Shown here piece by piece: positions 8,487 through 18,403 of a DNA stretch of 18,576 nucleotides. Origin of the DNA: Isohypsibius dastychi (lineage: Eukaryota; Tardigrada; Eutardigrada; Parachela; Isohypsibiidae); NCBI GenBank assembly GCA_034696485.1, contig JAQIWT010000530.1:1-18576 (forward strand), read 5' to 3'. A model generated the notes under the pieces. That model saw only the letters and a program-made list of their open reading frames with translations. It ran no database searches and was not told the origin of the DNA. Made by a program: the position numbers and the translations under genes. Position 1 is the stretch's first letter; the number at the start of each line of letters is the position of its first letter.

Positions 8487-11400
8487 TCAGTTTTTGAACA
8501 AACTATCTGGATTAAAACTAAAAGAACTCCATCCCAATTTCGAGCATCCAGAATCACTTTGGTCATCGTAACAATAATCCTCCAGAGAATAAAATCTGCT
8601 CACAAGTTCACGAATCCAAATGTCCAAATCGCTTCCGGTCCGCTTGGAATTCTCTTCGGCAGATTTGGATAATTCAACAGTATCAACGTCGAGGAACTTG
8701 TAAATCGAAGAGAAATTGTGGGGAAGATATTCACTGTTGATTGGTCCGTGGTTAGAAGATAAATTAGTTGTGGAAGGAAGAATAAGGAATTCGGATTGAG
8801 CAATGGTTCGCCAGTTGTGCATCATGAAGATTCTCCAGATTCCCGGACGAAGCGGCTTTTGAAAGACAGGGGCATGGGGAAAATCGTCGTCAGTATTTCT
8901 AGAAATGTTGACCTGAAAAAAAAACAATTTCAGGACGGTGAATCTCACAGAATCAGTTTATATCAGGTTTAAGAAGCCAAACCACATGTTCAGGAAAATG
9001 ACAGCGACTTGAAGCCGGATTAAATCAGGCCATGTATCTACAAAGTTTCTACAAATCTCAGTGCATCATAATACGATGTCGAAGGGATAATGTTATCGTA
9101 CAGCAGCGGAAACTGGATTTTCAACATTTGAGCAAATTTTGAGGAAAAAAAACAATCTGGAACATCCATTCTAGCACTACCTACCCTTTATACCGGTTGC
9201 TTCTCAAAAAAAATACTTACGCAGTTGTCAAAAAAAATCCCATTTCTGATACAGTAGTCAGAAAGATTTAAGGGAGCGACTGGAATTTATTTAACTCCAA
9301 CATGAACTTCTCAACAACGCACATTTCAATTTTAGTGACAAAAATACGTTTTGAATACTTGGTGGATTCGTACCTCAAAAGAGCCGGCAATAATTCCAGA
9401 CGGATCAAGCCAAACCACTTGCGTAACCAGCGCCGAACCTGAATCGGCAACAATGTGTATGACCGGATCTGAAAACGGACACATAATTCCAGCATAATTC
9501 CGGAATATCTTCTCTTTCTCATCGAATTCCGTTCCAATCTGAAAATTTCAACAAAAAAACCGTGTAAGGTATTCTGGAAAACTTTTCTACAAAAGCTGTC
9601 AAACCTCAGACAGCAACAGCAAAACTCAAAAAAAAATTCAAAGAAAAAAAAACAAAAAAGAATTCGACAAAAAATTTAAAGAAGAAAAAAGCGAATATTC
9701 TTCTACTTCTGTAACGAGTATCTTCTTAATTTTAGGAACGAAGTCTCACCAAAAGATTCAAAATCCGCTCAGCTGGTTCAGCCAGTGTTGATGCAACCAA
9801 CCGGAAGTGATTCTCCCCTCTGAATTTCGATTCCACAACAACGCTTTTTTCATCCTTCAAAACAACTTTCCGATCCAACAACAAACTTTTCCGTCCGTTT
9901 ATATCAACTGACAGAAACAACGACTGAATTTCCGATTTCGTGGAAAGTTCGTTTCCGGTGACGGCAAGATGTGATAAGCCGGTCAGTAGCAAATTGAATA
10001 ACTCCGACGGTGTTTTTTCTTCTTTTGAATACATGTTCAAAAAATGGTTTTCCAGTGGAGGAGAGTTCCGAAAACCAGGTTGAGAGAGAATGGCATTCCC
10101 GATTGACATGTCGATTAGGGAATCAAATTTTCGGGCGAAAAATATCGGCTTATCTGAATAACTCTGCAAAATACAACGAATAAAAACAACAATAATAACA
10201 TCTTTATATATCAAAGTATATCAAAGCTGCCGCTGGAAGTTTCGTGCACAACAGTACTCTAACTGTTGGATCATATTTCGTAGAAAGGTAGTTCAGTGCC
10301 AACAGCCATGAAAAACAAGCCCTCTTCAGAAACTGTAATTCCTACTGACTCTGACTACTGTTCAGCAGATAAAAATAATCGACCGCATTTTGAAATCTAC
10401 AGCTTAATCATGGAACTCGTTGCTAAGTTTCCATCGTTCACCAACGCTACATACACAAAGACCGAACGCCAAATCTGAACCAGTTTTCTACGATACCATC
10501 GATTACGTAGTGGAAACGTTTGCATTCCTGTTGAATTTGTTTCAGTACAAATAATACAAACGCTCTTAAAATCCTATATTCCGGTGTAACGGAAATACTT
10601 GCGACCACCGTAACACCGGTGCGGTTACAAAAAAACAACTCAAAAATTTCAATTTTACGGAATTCAAAGATCGAACAAGATATTTGTTCTCTAATATTTA
10701 ACAATCAAAAACTAATAAAATTAAAACCAAAATTCAACTAAATGATAAAACAAAATGAGAGAATAAAATTACGCGAGCTAATGTACACATCCTCAAATTA
10801 ATAAAAATCATGAGCTGATGGTGACGCTTACCAACAGTCGTTTGTGGTCTTTCATGCGAAAAATATGTGGAGAACATCCACACCAGTCAACGATATTCTT
10901 ATGCTGGCAATTGCAACCTTTGCTTCGAATCCAGTTGGTGAAACGAAGATTTCCATCAACAACCGAATGACAAAAACGGCTGTTTTTCAGAACAGTGTGG
11001 AAAAAACTCTGCAAAAAAAACATCGCGTCAACACTAATCTAGCAAAAATTCAGAAATATTAATTATTCCAGAAAAGAACATGAACAATAAATCCTGAAAT
11101 GAATCTTTTACATCAGATTGGAGAAAAAAAATTATTTTTTGCTGAAGTTAAAAAAATAATGTGATTTTATCTTTCCATTTCAGTCTTGAAAAATCGAAAA
11201 AAACGCATTCAGTTAAAAACAGTCTCAAAAAAAGAACAAAAACCTCAGATTATTCCAAGAAGTTTCGAAGTAAAATTTCAAAAAACAACAACAATACAGA
11301 GCATCTGAAATTGTTTTACCTCAGCCGGAAGTAGCGTGAAGTTGAAAAATGTCAACAGCCCAGAGACAAGTTCGTCGGGTCTCTCCGAAGCGACATAATC

Positions 11401-13040
11401 GCAGAATGATCGATGCAGAACAACCCAGTCACTTCCGCCATCGATGGTGATCCCTTCCGGTAAAGAACGCGTCCCCATTTTGTACAAATGATTCTCACAT
11501 TCGTAAAACGAAAACTTCAGTCCCTGACTTTTGATAAATCTACAGAAAGAACATATGAATACACTGAGAACAACGTTAAATCATAATGAAAAGCATCTAA
11601 TAGACCGAAGCGTTATTCGGAATTAACTCTGCAATATTTAAGAAATAAAATCATCAGAAATTCACCGTTAGAATGTTCTATTGCTGAAATGAACGCGAAG
11701 CATGAAAATGCTCGAACTTACTGCTCCAGCGTTTTTCCGTGGGATTTCACGAAATTCTTCCCATAATTGTTGGACAGGTAATTTACAAGTTCTCCATTGG
11801 TTCTGAAACAACAGATGAGAAACCAGCATTAAACACATGGGGACTGCAAAACAGAATTTCTGACTTCCTTGAAATGTGTATTCAGTACCATTCTTTAAAT
11901 CATCAGAAATGAATTTGATGTGCCTACTTAATTGGCAAGTCGGATTCGCTGAGATTGACGATATAATCCCAATTCCATTCAGTATAACTCAGGGCCAGCT
12001 TGATGGCGTCCATTAGAGTCGGAAGTAAACTCGCACCTCCCCAAATAGGGGCATGTCTTTTCTGGATCAACCGGAAGTTCTTGAAATTATCCTCCAAATA
12101 CCTCAACTTCTCAAACAGGAAATCGTCACGCTGCAAGAAAAAAACCTAATTAAACAAAATCATCGTGATAATGAAAATATTAACATAACATCAACAGATC
12201 GTGTAATATATTTACGAACGTGTAATATATTTGAATAATCCAAAAACTCAAGGAATTCTAAAATATATTTTGAAAGATATGTCAACGGAAGTGCATACCG
12301 CATCAACGTGAATCAAATAATAATGTTCCGGTCGATGAATCAAGCTGGCAAGTCGGATAACCTGCTGATAATCCCGTCCCCGAACCGTCATAACAAAAAC
12401 AATCCGTATAGACTCCGGTGCTATGGGGTTACCTGCAAACAGAAAATAGAATGTGAAGTGAAGTCCTTCTTGAATTCATTTCTCAAGTTTTTCAAATGCA
12501 ATTTGAACTTCGTCATTCAATTTTCCCATCCACCATCAAAAATCCAAGGTTTCGTAAAATATCCTCTCGAAATTCAAAATCGATGAGAAGATACTTCGAT
12601 AACGTACTGGTTGCAAGATTCACTTCCGGTTGACAGAAGTTCGGAAGACGTTCCGGATAAACCTTTCCCTTTTCCAAATTGCATGCAAATTCGGTCATCT
12701 CCACTATACATCCAGGCGATTTCACTCTTTTCAATGCATTCAACGCCACTTCGTTCGTGATGTTGCAGAGCGGAGAGGGGTACCGATTCTACAAAATGAG
12801 AAAAATAGTGAGGGAAAAACACGAAAATACATTTGAATTAAGACGAAAGCTTTTCGCCAAACTGGCTCTGAGGATGATGCAAAATATTTTTCGCATCTGA
12901 ACTCCACCGTATATATCATAACCAACCTGAAATATCCAGTCGAAATATGTTTCTGGAATGAGAAAGTGGACGGAAAGTGAAAGAAATGCGATGAGGAATG
13001 TTGTGCGAAAGCACATGGTCCAACTCGTCCGCTGCTCCAT
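8487..13040 (-). CDS. sqv-6: Peptide O-xylosyltransferase (SQV-6 / XYLT family)
   Basis: Golgi type II membrane enzyme that transfers xylose from UDP-xylose to Ser in proteoglycan cores, starting chondroitin and heparan sulfate chains. Ten exons: 13040-12927, 12788-12608, 12432-12299, 12130-11928, 11802-11722, 11539-11320, 11008-10832, 10163-9750, 9538-9374, 8912-8487; 704 residues, phases consistent. A 12-residue basic N-terminus precedes a hydrophobic signal anchor (about 13-28). A Cys-containing stem block ([20 protein letters not shown]) leads into the GT14 catalytic core: [26 protein letters not shown] (172-179), [25 protein letters not shown] (270-281), LLPAESFFHTVL and VDWCGCSP (351-358). 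Exons 8-10 encode the XylT C-terminal domain: [26 protein letters not shown] and [11 protein letters not shown] near the end. It is shorter than vertebrate XYLTs (about 860-960), mainly in the stem; an upstream exon cannot be excluded. An out-of-frame ATG lies ten bases upstream of the chosen start. Confidence 0.94.
9590..9680. repeat. A-rich low-complexity tract in a xylosyltransferase intron
   Basis: Within the intron at 9539-9749 the plus strand is dominated by runs of 6-9 A broken by single C, G or T, which makes a T-rich tract in the gene's sense strand. It is simple sequence, with no sign of coding or structured RNA. Confidence 0.6.
10164..10831 (-). other. Long intron 7 of the xylosyltransferase gene
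   Basis: A 668-bp intron between exon 7 (ending KDHKRLL) and exon 8 (starting [13 protein letters not shown]). Family conservation is continuous across the junction, so it hides no exon. Two short open stretches (plus 10296-10478, minus 10447-10704) have no recognisable content. A GC-richer inverted-repeat patch at 10581-10628 stands out in AT-rich surroundings. Confidence 0.75.
10581..10628. repeat. Imperfect inverted repeat with CACCGGTG palindrome
   Basis: CCGGTGTAAC at 10581-10590 faces GTAACACCGG at 10610-10619 with one mismatch in ten. The right copy also overlaps a second hairpin, GTAACACCGGTGCGGTTAC at 10610-10628, centred on the perfect palindrome CACCGGTG. It lies inside intron 7 of the xylosyltransferase gene. 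Confidence 0.5.
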
Positions 13041-13191
13041 CAGAACGCATTTCAGCAATTAAATTACTCCAATCATTTTCAAACTACACAAAAAATCTGT
13101 AAACGCGAAAGAGTCGTCTAAATCGGACTCCAGAAGCAACAAGAAACAAATGTAAACAAATCCAAATTATTCCAGACAACGCCACCGCATG

Positions 13192-13203
13192 CCCCCCCCC
13201 CCC
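13192..13203. repeat. Homopolymer C12 / G12 tract
   Basis: Twelve uninterrupted C on the plus strand, so twelve G on the minus strand, followed by T-CC. It is in the sqv-6/mlh-1 divergent region, 152 bp from the sqv-6 start codon. Long G runs can form quadruplexes and slip during replication. Tract length in a raw read or assembly may also be unreliable. Confidence 0.85.
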
Positions 13204-13603
13204 TCCATTCTGGCCTGTACTGTACCCCAAAGCAGACTTCTGATGATTTCTTTTGTTTCATGAAAATTTTGCTCACTTATTCCCAGTTTCTCGCCGTCCC
13301 TTTGCTCTCCTGCAATTCTCTTCTGGTGTTCGAATTGCATTATTGCTGGTGAGTTTAGTGTGAGTTCGCAGGTGCTCGGGCAATTGTGTAACCTCACAAA
13401 AGTGAAACTGCGGAGATGAAAAAATGTGCTCATTAATCCTGTGATTTTCTCTTTCAGAGCCCAGTCTCTCGCTGGATCCCCCAATGTGCCAGTAGCATCG
13501 CTCTGATCAATAAACTTCGCTGAAGCTTTCCTGTCGGTCGGTTCAAGCGTTCGGGATAACCAGCACTTCGATTTCAACGCGTCGCAAACCGGAAGCTGGG
13601 ATC

Positions 13604-13615
13604 GATTTGTTGCAG
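13604..13615 (+). promoter_or_regulatory. Likely (trans-)splice acceptor of mlh-1 mRNA
   Basis: ATTTGTTGCAG ends at 13615, followed by four A and then the ATG at 13620. The spacing and T-rich run fit a nematode spliced-leader acceptor. It could also be the cis acceptor of a 5' UTR intron starting at the donor near 13349. Either would remove the upstream ORF at 13260. Confidence 0.5.
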
Positions 13616-13619
13616 AAAA

Positions 13620-16600
13620 ATGTCCGTGATTCCCGGAACGCAGCTAGATCCCGTTTCTGTTAAACGTATACATAAGTTGGACGAAACAGTTGTCAACAAA
13701 ATTGCTGCTGGGGAAGTTATCGTCCGACCAGCTAGTGCACTCAAAGAACTTGTCGAAAACAGGTAGTTTGTAATTGCATGTGTTTCTAATCTCCTTTAGT
13801 TTATTTTTAACTTTGCCGTAGTCTTGATGCTGGGGCAACATCGATTATCATCACGATTAAAAATGGTGGACTGGATTACATGCAGATCCACGATAACGGA
13901 CATGGAATCCATGTGAGTTTCTAAATGGCGTTTTTTGACGAACCGGAAGTTGTTGAGTTCTTGTTAATTTTCGGATTGTTTTTCGATATTTTTGCCAGAT
14001 TTTTCGTATTTGTTAAGAGAAGAAAACTTGAGTTTTCAAGTTTGATATCCGTATATTGGCGGCAGAATAATTTTGACCGTGAACCGGAAGTCACTTGATC
14101 TTGCTGCTTTCTGTACGTTATTCCCGGAATTTTTCATTCTTGATCTATGTGAATTTTGAGACATTGGTGTTGAATGTCTTTCTTTGCAGAAAGACGATTT
14201 ACCGATAGCTTGTGAGAGATTCGCGACGAGCAAAATCAGCCATTACGACGATCTTTCAAGCTTGCTCAGTTTTGGTTTCCGGGGAGAAGCTTTGGCCAGC
14301 ATCAGTCATATTGCGAGAATTCGGATTCTTTCGAAGGCTGCTGATTCACAGTGTGGGTTTCAAATGGATTACTGCAATGGGAAACCTGTGATGGACCAAC
14401 CGAAACCCTGCGCTGCAACCATTGGAACTATTATCACGGTAAGTTCTTTTGTTTTTCGGGAAATCAAATAAAAAATGACACAAAATTACTTCGATGAATT
14501 TTGTTTATATGAAATTCGTTTTACAACCAGAAAACTCGTTCTGGAAAATCATTAGAGTTCCAAAATTGATGTTCGGTTGCGTTGCCTTTGTTCGAAATAT
14601 GAATTTTAAGATATTCAGAAATTTTTATTTTTGACAAATCACGGATGTTGAGTCCGAAAAATATCTTGTGGCTTTATTCGGCTTCTTCCTGATTATCCCA
14701 TATTTTCTCGTGTATTTCAGGTTGAGGATTTTTTCTACAATTACCCGAACCGGCGTTTAGCGATGTCTCCGGCTTCGGATGAAGGAATGAAAGTTATGGA
14801 CGTTGTTCTGAGATATGCGATTCAGAATCCCAAGATAGGATTCACATTGAAGAAATACGGACAACATGTCGCCGATCTCAGAACTCCCCCTAAATCTTCA
14901 ACACTTGAAAACATCAAAATCATTTTCGGAAACTCTTTGGCCAAGTAAGTAATCCAACTGTTCCAGCTTGGATGCTTCCCTTTTTTTCTCAGGAAATGCA
15001 GAAGGTTAACAACTTTTGAGAGAGCTTCTGATTCTGAATTTTAATCCAGTTTTCGATGCTGATTTTTTATGTGAGATTTTTTAGAGGCTGAATTTTGAAG
15101 GTTCTTCAGTTTTTTGTTTTAATTATTTTACAATCAAAACAACAGATTACAATTGATTTTACAATTGATTTCGTCGGATTTTCGCTTATATTCCTCTTTT
15201 TTCAGAGAACTTATTCCGGTGAGTGGGGATTTGGAAAAAGTCAGCCTGAAATTCACCGGACTGGTCAGCCATGCCAATTATTCGGGGAAGAAATACAACT
15301 GCCTAGTTTTCATTAACGGTTAGTTTTCGGAATATGGTATACATAATCGAATTTTTCTGGCGAGAAAAACCGGATTTTTTTACTTGAACTATGTGGCAAA
15401 ACGAGCGTGTTTTTTAGGTCGGTCGGTCAATGTGCCGAAACTGAAGAAATGCTTTGAAGCTTTCTACGATACGCTGCTTCCGAAGCACACTTATCCGTTT
15501 GTCTACATGAGGTATGTTGATATCGTTTAAAAGATTCAGCAAAACTGTAATCAAATTTTGATGGTTAAACCAAAAAATTGGTGAATTTTTTTTTGAAGAA
15601 AAATGATTTTGCTGAGATTGAATATTTCGTGGATCGATCTATATTTCGCTTGGTCTTTCCCCATTGGTTTTTGTTTATAGTGAATTTAATGCTCTATATA
15701 CAATGTACATGTTCCGCATTTTTGCATGATTTTTGAGAAGATTACCTTATTTGTTAGAATATTGCTGTTTGGGAATTTTCGTTTTTTTAATCTTTGATTT
15801 TATTAATTGTTTTTTGATTTTCATTTTGACTTCGTACACAACTTTCATTTCTGGTAGCGTTGAACTGCCACCGCCGCTCATCGATGTGAATGTCCACCCA
15901 ACCAAAGCCGAAGTCCACTTCCGGTTCGAGGAAGAAATCGTCAAGTGCATCTTCGATAAAGTCAAGTCTTCTCTGTCTCAACATGATCTCTCGCGTGGAT
16001 TTCCGGCTCAGATATCGTCCCATGATCACCTTCCATCTTCCTCGTCGCGAGCTCAAAGTGTTGCCCCGAATTCGCACAGTCCGGAAGACTCATTTTTGAG
16101 TCAGGCTTCCACGATCCGTCCTCAATCACGAACTGCGCCGCAAAGCTCCGTTCGAACTGATAGTCGCGCTCAGACGCTTGACGGATATCTCCGTCCACAG
16201 ACAAGGTACTTGTGAGAAAACTAACATTCAGAAAATTAAAAAAAAACAACCACAAAATTTGAAAATTTGAAAATTGAAAAGAAAAATAAATTGGAAAAAG
16301 ATGTTGAATTAAGTCAAGAAAATCCTTTTCAGAATATTTGAAAATTACTCAAAAAATCATTCAACCCTACTTATCAAAATTCATATCAGAATATTCAAAA
16401 TGGCCCTTCGGGGACTTCCGGTGACCTTTTTTGTATTTTTTATGCAGAGTTGAAGAACCTGAACACCACGACGTAGCTTCGATGATTTCGATTCTGACAT
16501 CAAAGAAACCAACGCGAGAAATGCATTTATCCAGCCTACTCGAGTTGCGGGTTGAAGTTGAAGAAGGGATGGATGCTGGACTCCGAAAGATTCTCGCTGA

Positions 16601-17788
16601 ACATAAATTTGTCGGAGTAGCCAATGAGAATACTGCATTGATTCAACATGATGTTGACCTTTATGCCGTCAACCTGACCCGACTCAGGTAAAATTCGAAT
16701 TTCAGTTCGCATCATCATAAAATTTGAAATGTAATAAATTTGATGAACAAATTGATTTTCAATTGAAATAATCAATAAATGATGAATAATCATAATAATA
16801 AATCATTTGAATAATCGATTCATGAATTTATTTGCTTTACTAACTTTTCAAAGCATGCACCTGAAAGAGTTTTACCAGAATTTGAAAGTTCTCGGCGTGG
16901 TTTTTCTAAAATGTTCGATCAGACTTCCTTTTTTCATTTTCGCCGGAAATGATATTGTTCGAAAACCCGAAAACAACACATTTTGTGAATATCTCACTTA
17001 TAGGAGTTTTCAGAAAACATCTGCTGTCTCCGGTTTCCGATGTTGGGATTGCTGATATTTGCCGTTTTTTTCTAGTGAAGAGTTGTTTTATCAGCTCATC
17101 CTCTACGATTTCGGGAGTTTCGGAGTCATTAGCTTATCAGAGCCATTATCCGTTTCCGCATTGCTCAAATTTGCGCTCGCCAACGATCTTTCGCCCGACG
17201 CCGGAAAACCGGAAGTGTTTGACGAAGTCAGCCAGGATGCTGCAAATCACCTGTTGCAGAAAGCTGAAATGTTCGCAGACTACTTCGCTCTTCAGTTCAC
17301 TCAAGTAAGTTCATTCAGATTCATGTCAAACTATATACACTCGAACACTTTTTTCGGGTTTTCTGGATTTATATTTATTTTTCCAGGACGGAAGTCTGGT
17401 GAGCCTGCCGTTGCTGTTGAGTGAATACATCCCTCCTCTCGCTGACCTACCGTTTTATCTGTCTGATATTTGTAACAACGTTAGTTTCGATTCTGAAAAG
17501 GTCAGTTTTCTACCAACTTCCGGTTTGGGATGTTTTTCGAATACGTTCTGTTTTTAGGAGTGCTATGCTCAATTCGCGCGAGTTACGGCGAAATTCTACT
17601 CGTTCAAACGGGATCGCTATGCTGAGCTGGAGAAGGGGAATGATGATGAGTGGAAATGGAGTGTGGAACATATTCTGTTTCCAGCGTTGAAGACCATGCT
17701 TTTGCCCCCGAAATCAATGCGGGATGATGGCACTTTTCATCATCTGACTAGTTTACCAACTTTGTACAAAGTTTTCGAACGGTGTTGA
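13620..17788 (+). CDS. mlh-1: DNA mismatch repair protein MLH1
   Basis: MutL-family GHKL ATPase that pairs with PMS-type partners in nuclear mismatch repair and meiosis. Eleven exons: 13620-13762, 13822-13912, 14190-14438, 14721-14944, 15206-15318, 15418-15511, 15858-16205, 16448-16687, 17076-17304, 17387-17500, 17558-17788; 691 residues. The ATPase motifs are intact: KIAAGEV (27-33), KELVENSLDA with the expected catalytic Glu43 and Mg-binding Asn47, DNGHGI (72-77), [17 protein letters not shown] (107-115), and DVNVHPTK (314-321). A Ser/Gln-rich linker (about 350-420) holds [15 protein letters not shown], a conserved MLH1 segment. The C-terminal dimerization domain starts near 425 and includes [38 protein letters not shown], and [13 protein letters not shown]. 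It ends in the MLH1-specific LYKVFERC, whose last Cys reaches the endonuclease site of the partner. It is about 65 residues shorter than human MLH1, all in the linker. The start is set by family N-terminus length and the adjacent acceptor. Confidence 0.96.
16688..17075 (+). other. Intron 8 of mlh-1
   Basis: A 388-bp intron (donor AG|GTAAAA, acceptor TTTTTTCTAG). The first third is a low-complexity AAT/ATAAT-rich tract around 16725-16830. The remaining open stretches in other frames are not coding, because the protein continues from NLTRL to SEELFYQ across the junction. Nothing further is seen. Confidence 0.7.
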
Positions 17789-18084
17789 GTTTATCCGAAA
17801 AAGTGACCTTTGTAATCTGCGATGTTGTAGACGAGGTTGAGTCAATTGTTTCTCGTTGAACTGCACATTTCTCAGTTGACACCTGGATCACTCTCAACGC
17901 GACAAAAGCATGAGAAATAAAAAAGTCTTGATTTAGAAGATGTCTGTCCTGACAGCTTCCAGGAGCAATCGTTGTTTCTACTGAGCCGGAAACGGAAATC
18001 GAGGTGGTTGACGTAGTAGCAGCTGCAGAAGTTGTGGGAGCCACATTGGGGTCTAAACCTGGAAATTCGTCAGCGAGGTCGCAC
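17748..18084 (-). other. Doubtful Thr/Ser-rich open stretch, possibly a secreted-protein exon
   Basis: On the minus strand an acceptor-like CTTTATAG ends at 18085 and is followed by an open frame beginning CDLADEFPGLDPNVAPTT, then a Thr/Ser/Ala linker and CQDRHLLNQ, with the stop at 17750. The Cys plus Thr-rich linker pattern recalls nematode extracellular proteins. However, no domain can be named, no convincing upstream exon was found to the right, and it covers the mlh-1 3' UTR and its last codons. It may be chance. Confidence 0.2.
17916..17921 (+). terminator. Poly(A) signal of mlh-1
   Basis: AATAAA lies 128 bases after the mlh-1 stop codon, followed by T-rich sequence, so the 3' end is expected near 17935-17945. 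It is the only canonical signal downstream of the gene in this interval. Confidence 0.7.
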
Positions 18085-18403
18085 CTATAAAGGAGATAGT
18101 TTCAAGAAAGGTGGCGAGGTGATATCTTTTCGTGAACACCAGTATTGGTGCTTGCAGCAGCCAATCTATGTTGGTTCAAAGAGCGCCAAGGTCAAGATCG
18201 GCAGATGGAAACGAATGTTGGTCTGAAGGGATTTTTTGAAACATTGGTTTGAGAGCACCAAACAAATGATATTGCCCCGCGTTCACAAACCTGGTTTGAA
18301 AAGATTCTCCAGAATTTTTGAAACTATTTCAAATCGAGAAGCTGAGATTAGAGAACATGATGCAGTACCTATATATCTCGCATGGCGCAGGCTGCTTTCT
18401 TGT
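18085..18403. other. Intergenic stretch without a supported gene
   Basis: Open stretches exist on the plus strand (18032-18226 and 18236 onward) but match no family and show no splice context. The sequence is compositionally mixed, with no RNA gene or repeat seen. The next gene presumably lies beyond the right edge. Confidence 0.5.

Larger units (their letters stand above)
13041..13619. promoter_or_regulatory. Divergent upstream region of sqv-6 and mlh-1
   Basis: These 579 bp separate the two start codons of a head-to-head pair and should hold both promoters. Visible landmarks: a C12 run at 13192-13203; a plausible plus-strand 5' UTR intron at 13349-13457 (donor GCTG|GTGAGT, acceptor TTTCTCTTTCAG); and an acceptor TTTGTTGCAG ending at 13615, four bases before the mlh-1 ATG. 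A 136-codon minus-strand open stretch at 13167-13577 runs through the C tract and shows no known family, so I treat it as chance. Confidence 0.55.

Noticed and set aside
8225-8497. Plus-strand open stretch of about 80-90 codons after pbs-6
   Set aside because: It overlaps the pbs-6 stop codon in another frame and the xylosyltransferase 3' end; Lys/Ile/Asn-rich composition fits an A-rich 3' UTR.
10447-10704. 85-codon minus-strand open stretch in xylosyltransferase intron 7, considered as a missed exon
   Set aside because: Exon 7 and exon 8 join in phase exactly as the family requires; inserting it would break the conserved core.
12574-12822. Second open frame in xylosyltransferase exon 2 as the main coding frame
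   Set aside because: The other frame carries the conserved [14 protein letters not shown] stem block; this one is kept only as part of the overlapping uORF finding.
13167-13577. 136-codon minus-strand open stretch between sqv-6 and mlh-1
   Set aside because: It runs through the C12 tract and the likely mlh-1 leader, matches no family, and has no supporting splice signals or neighbouring exons.
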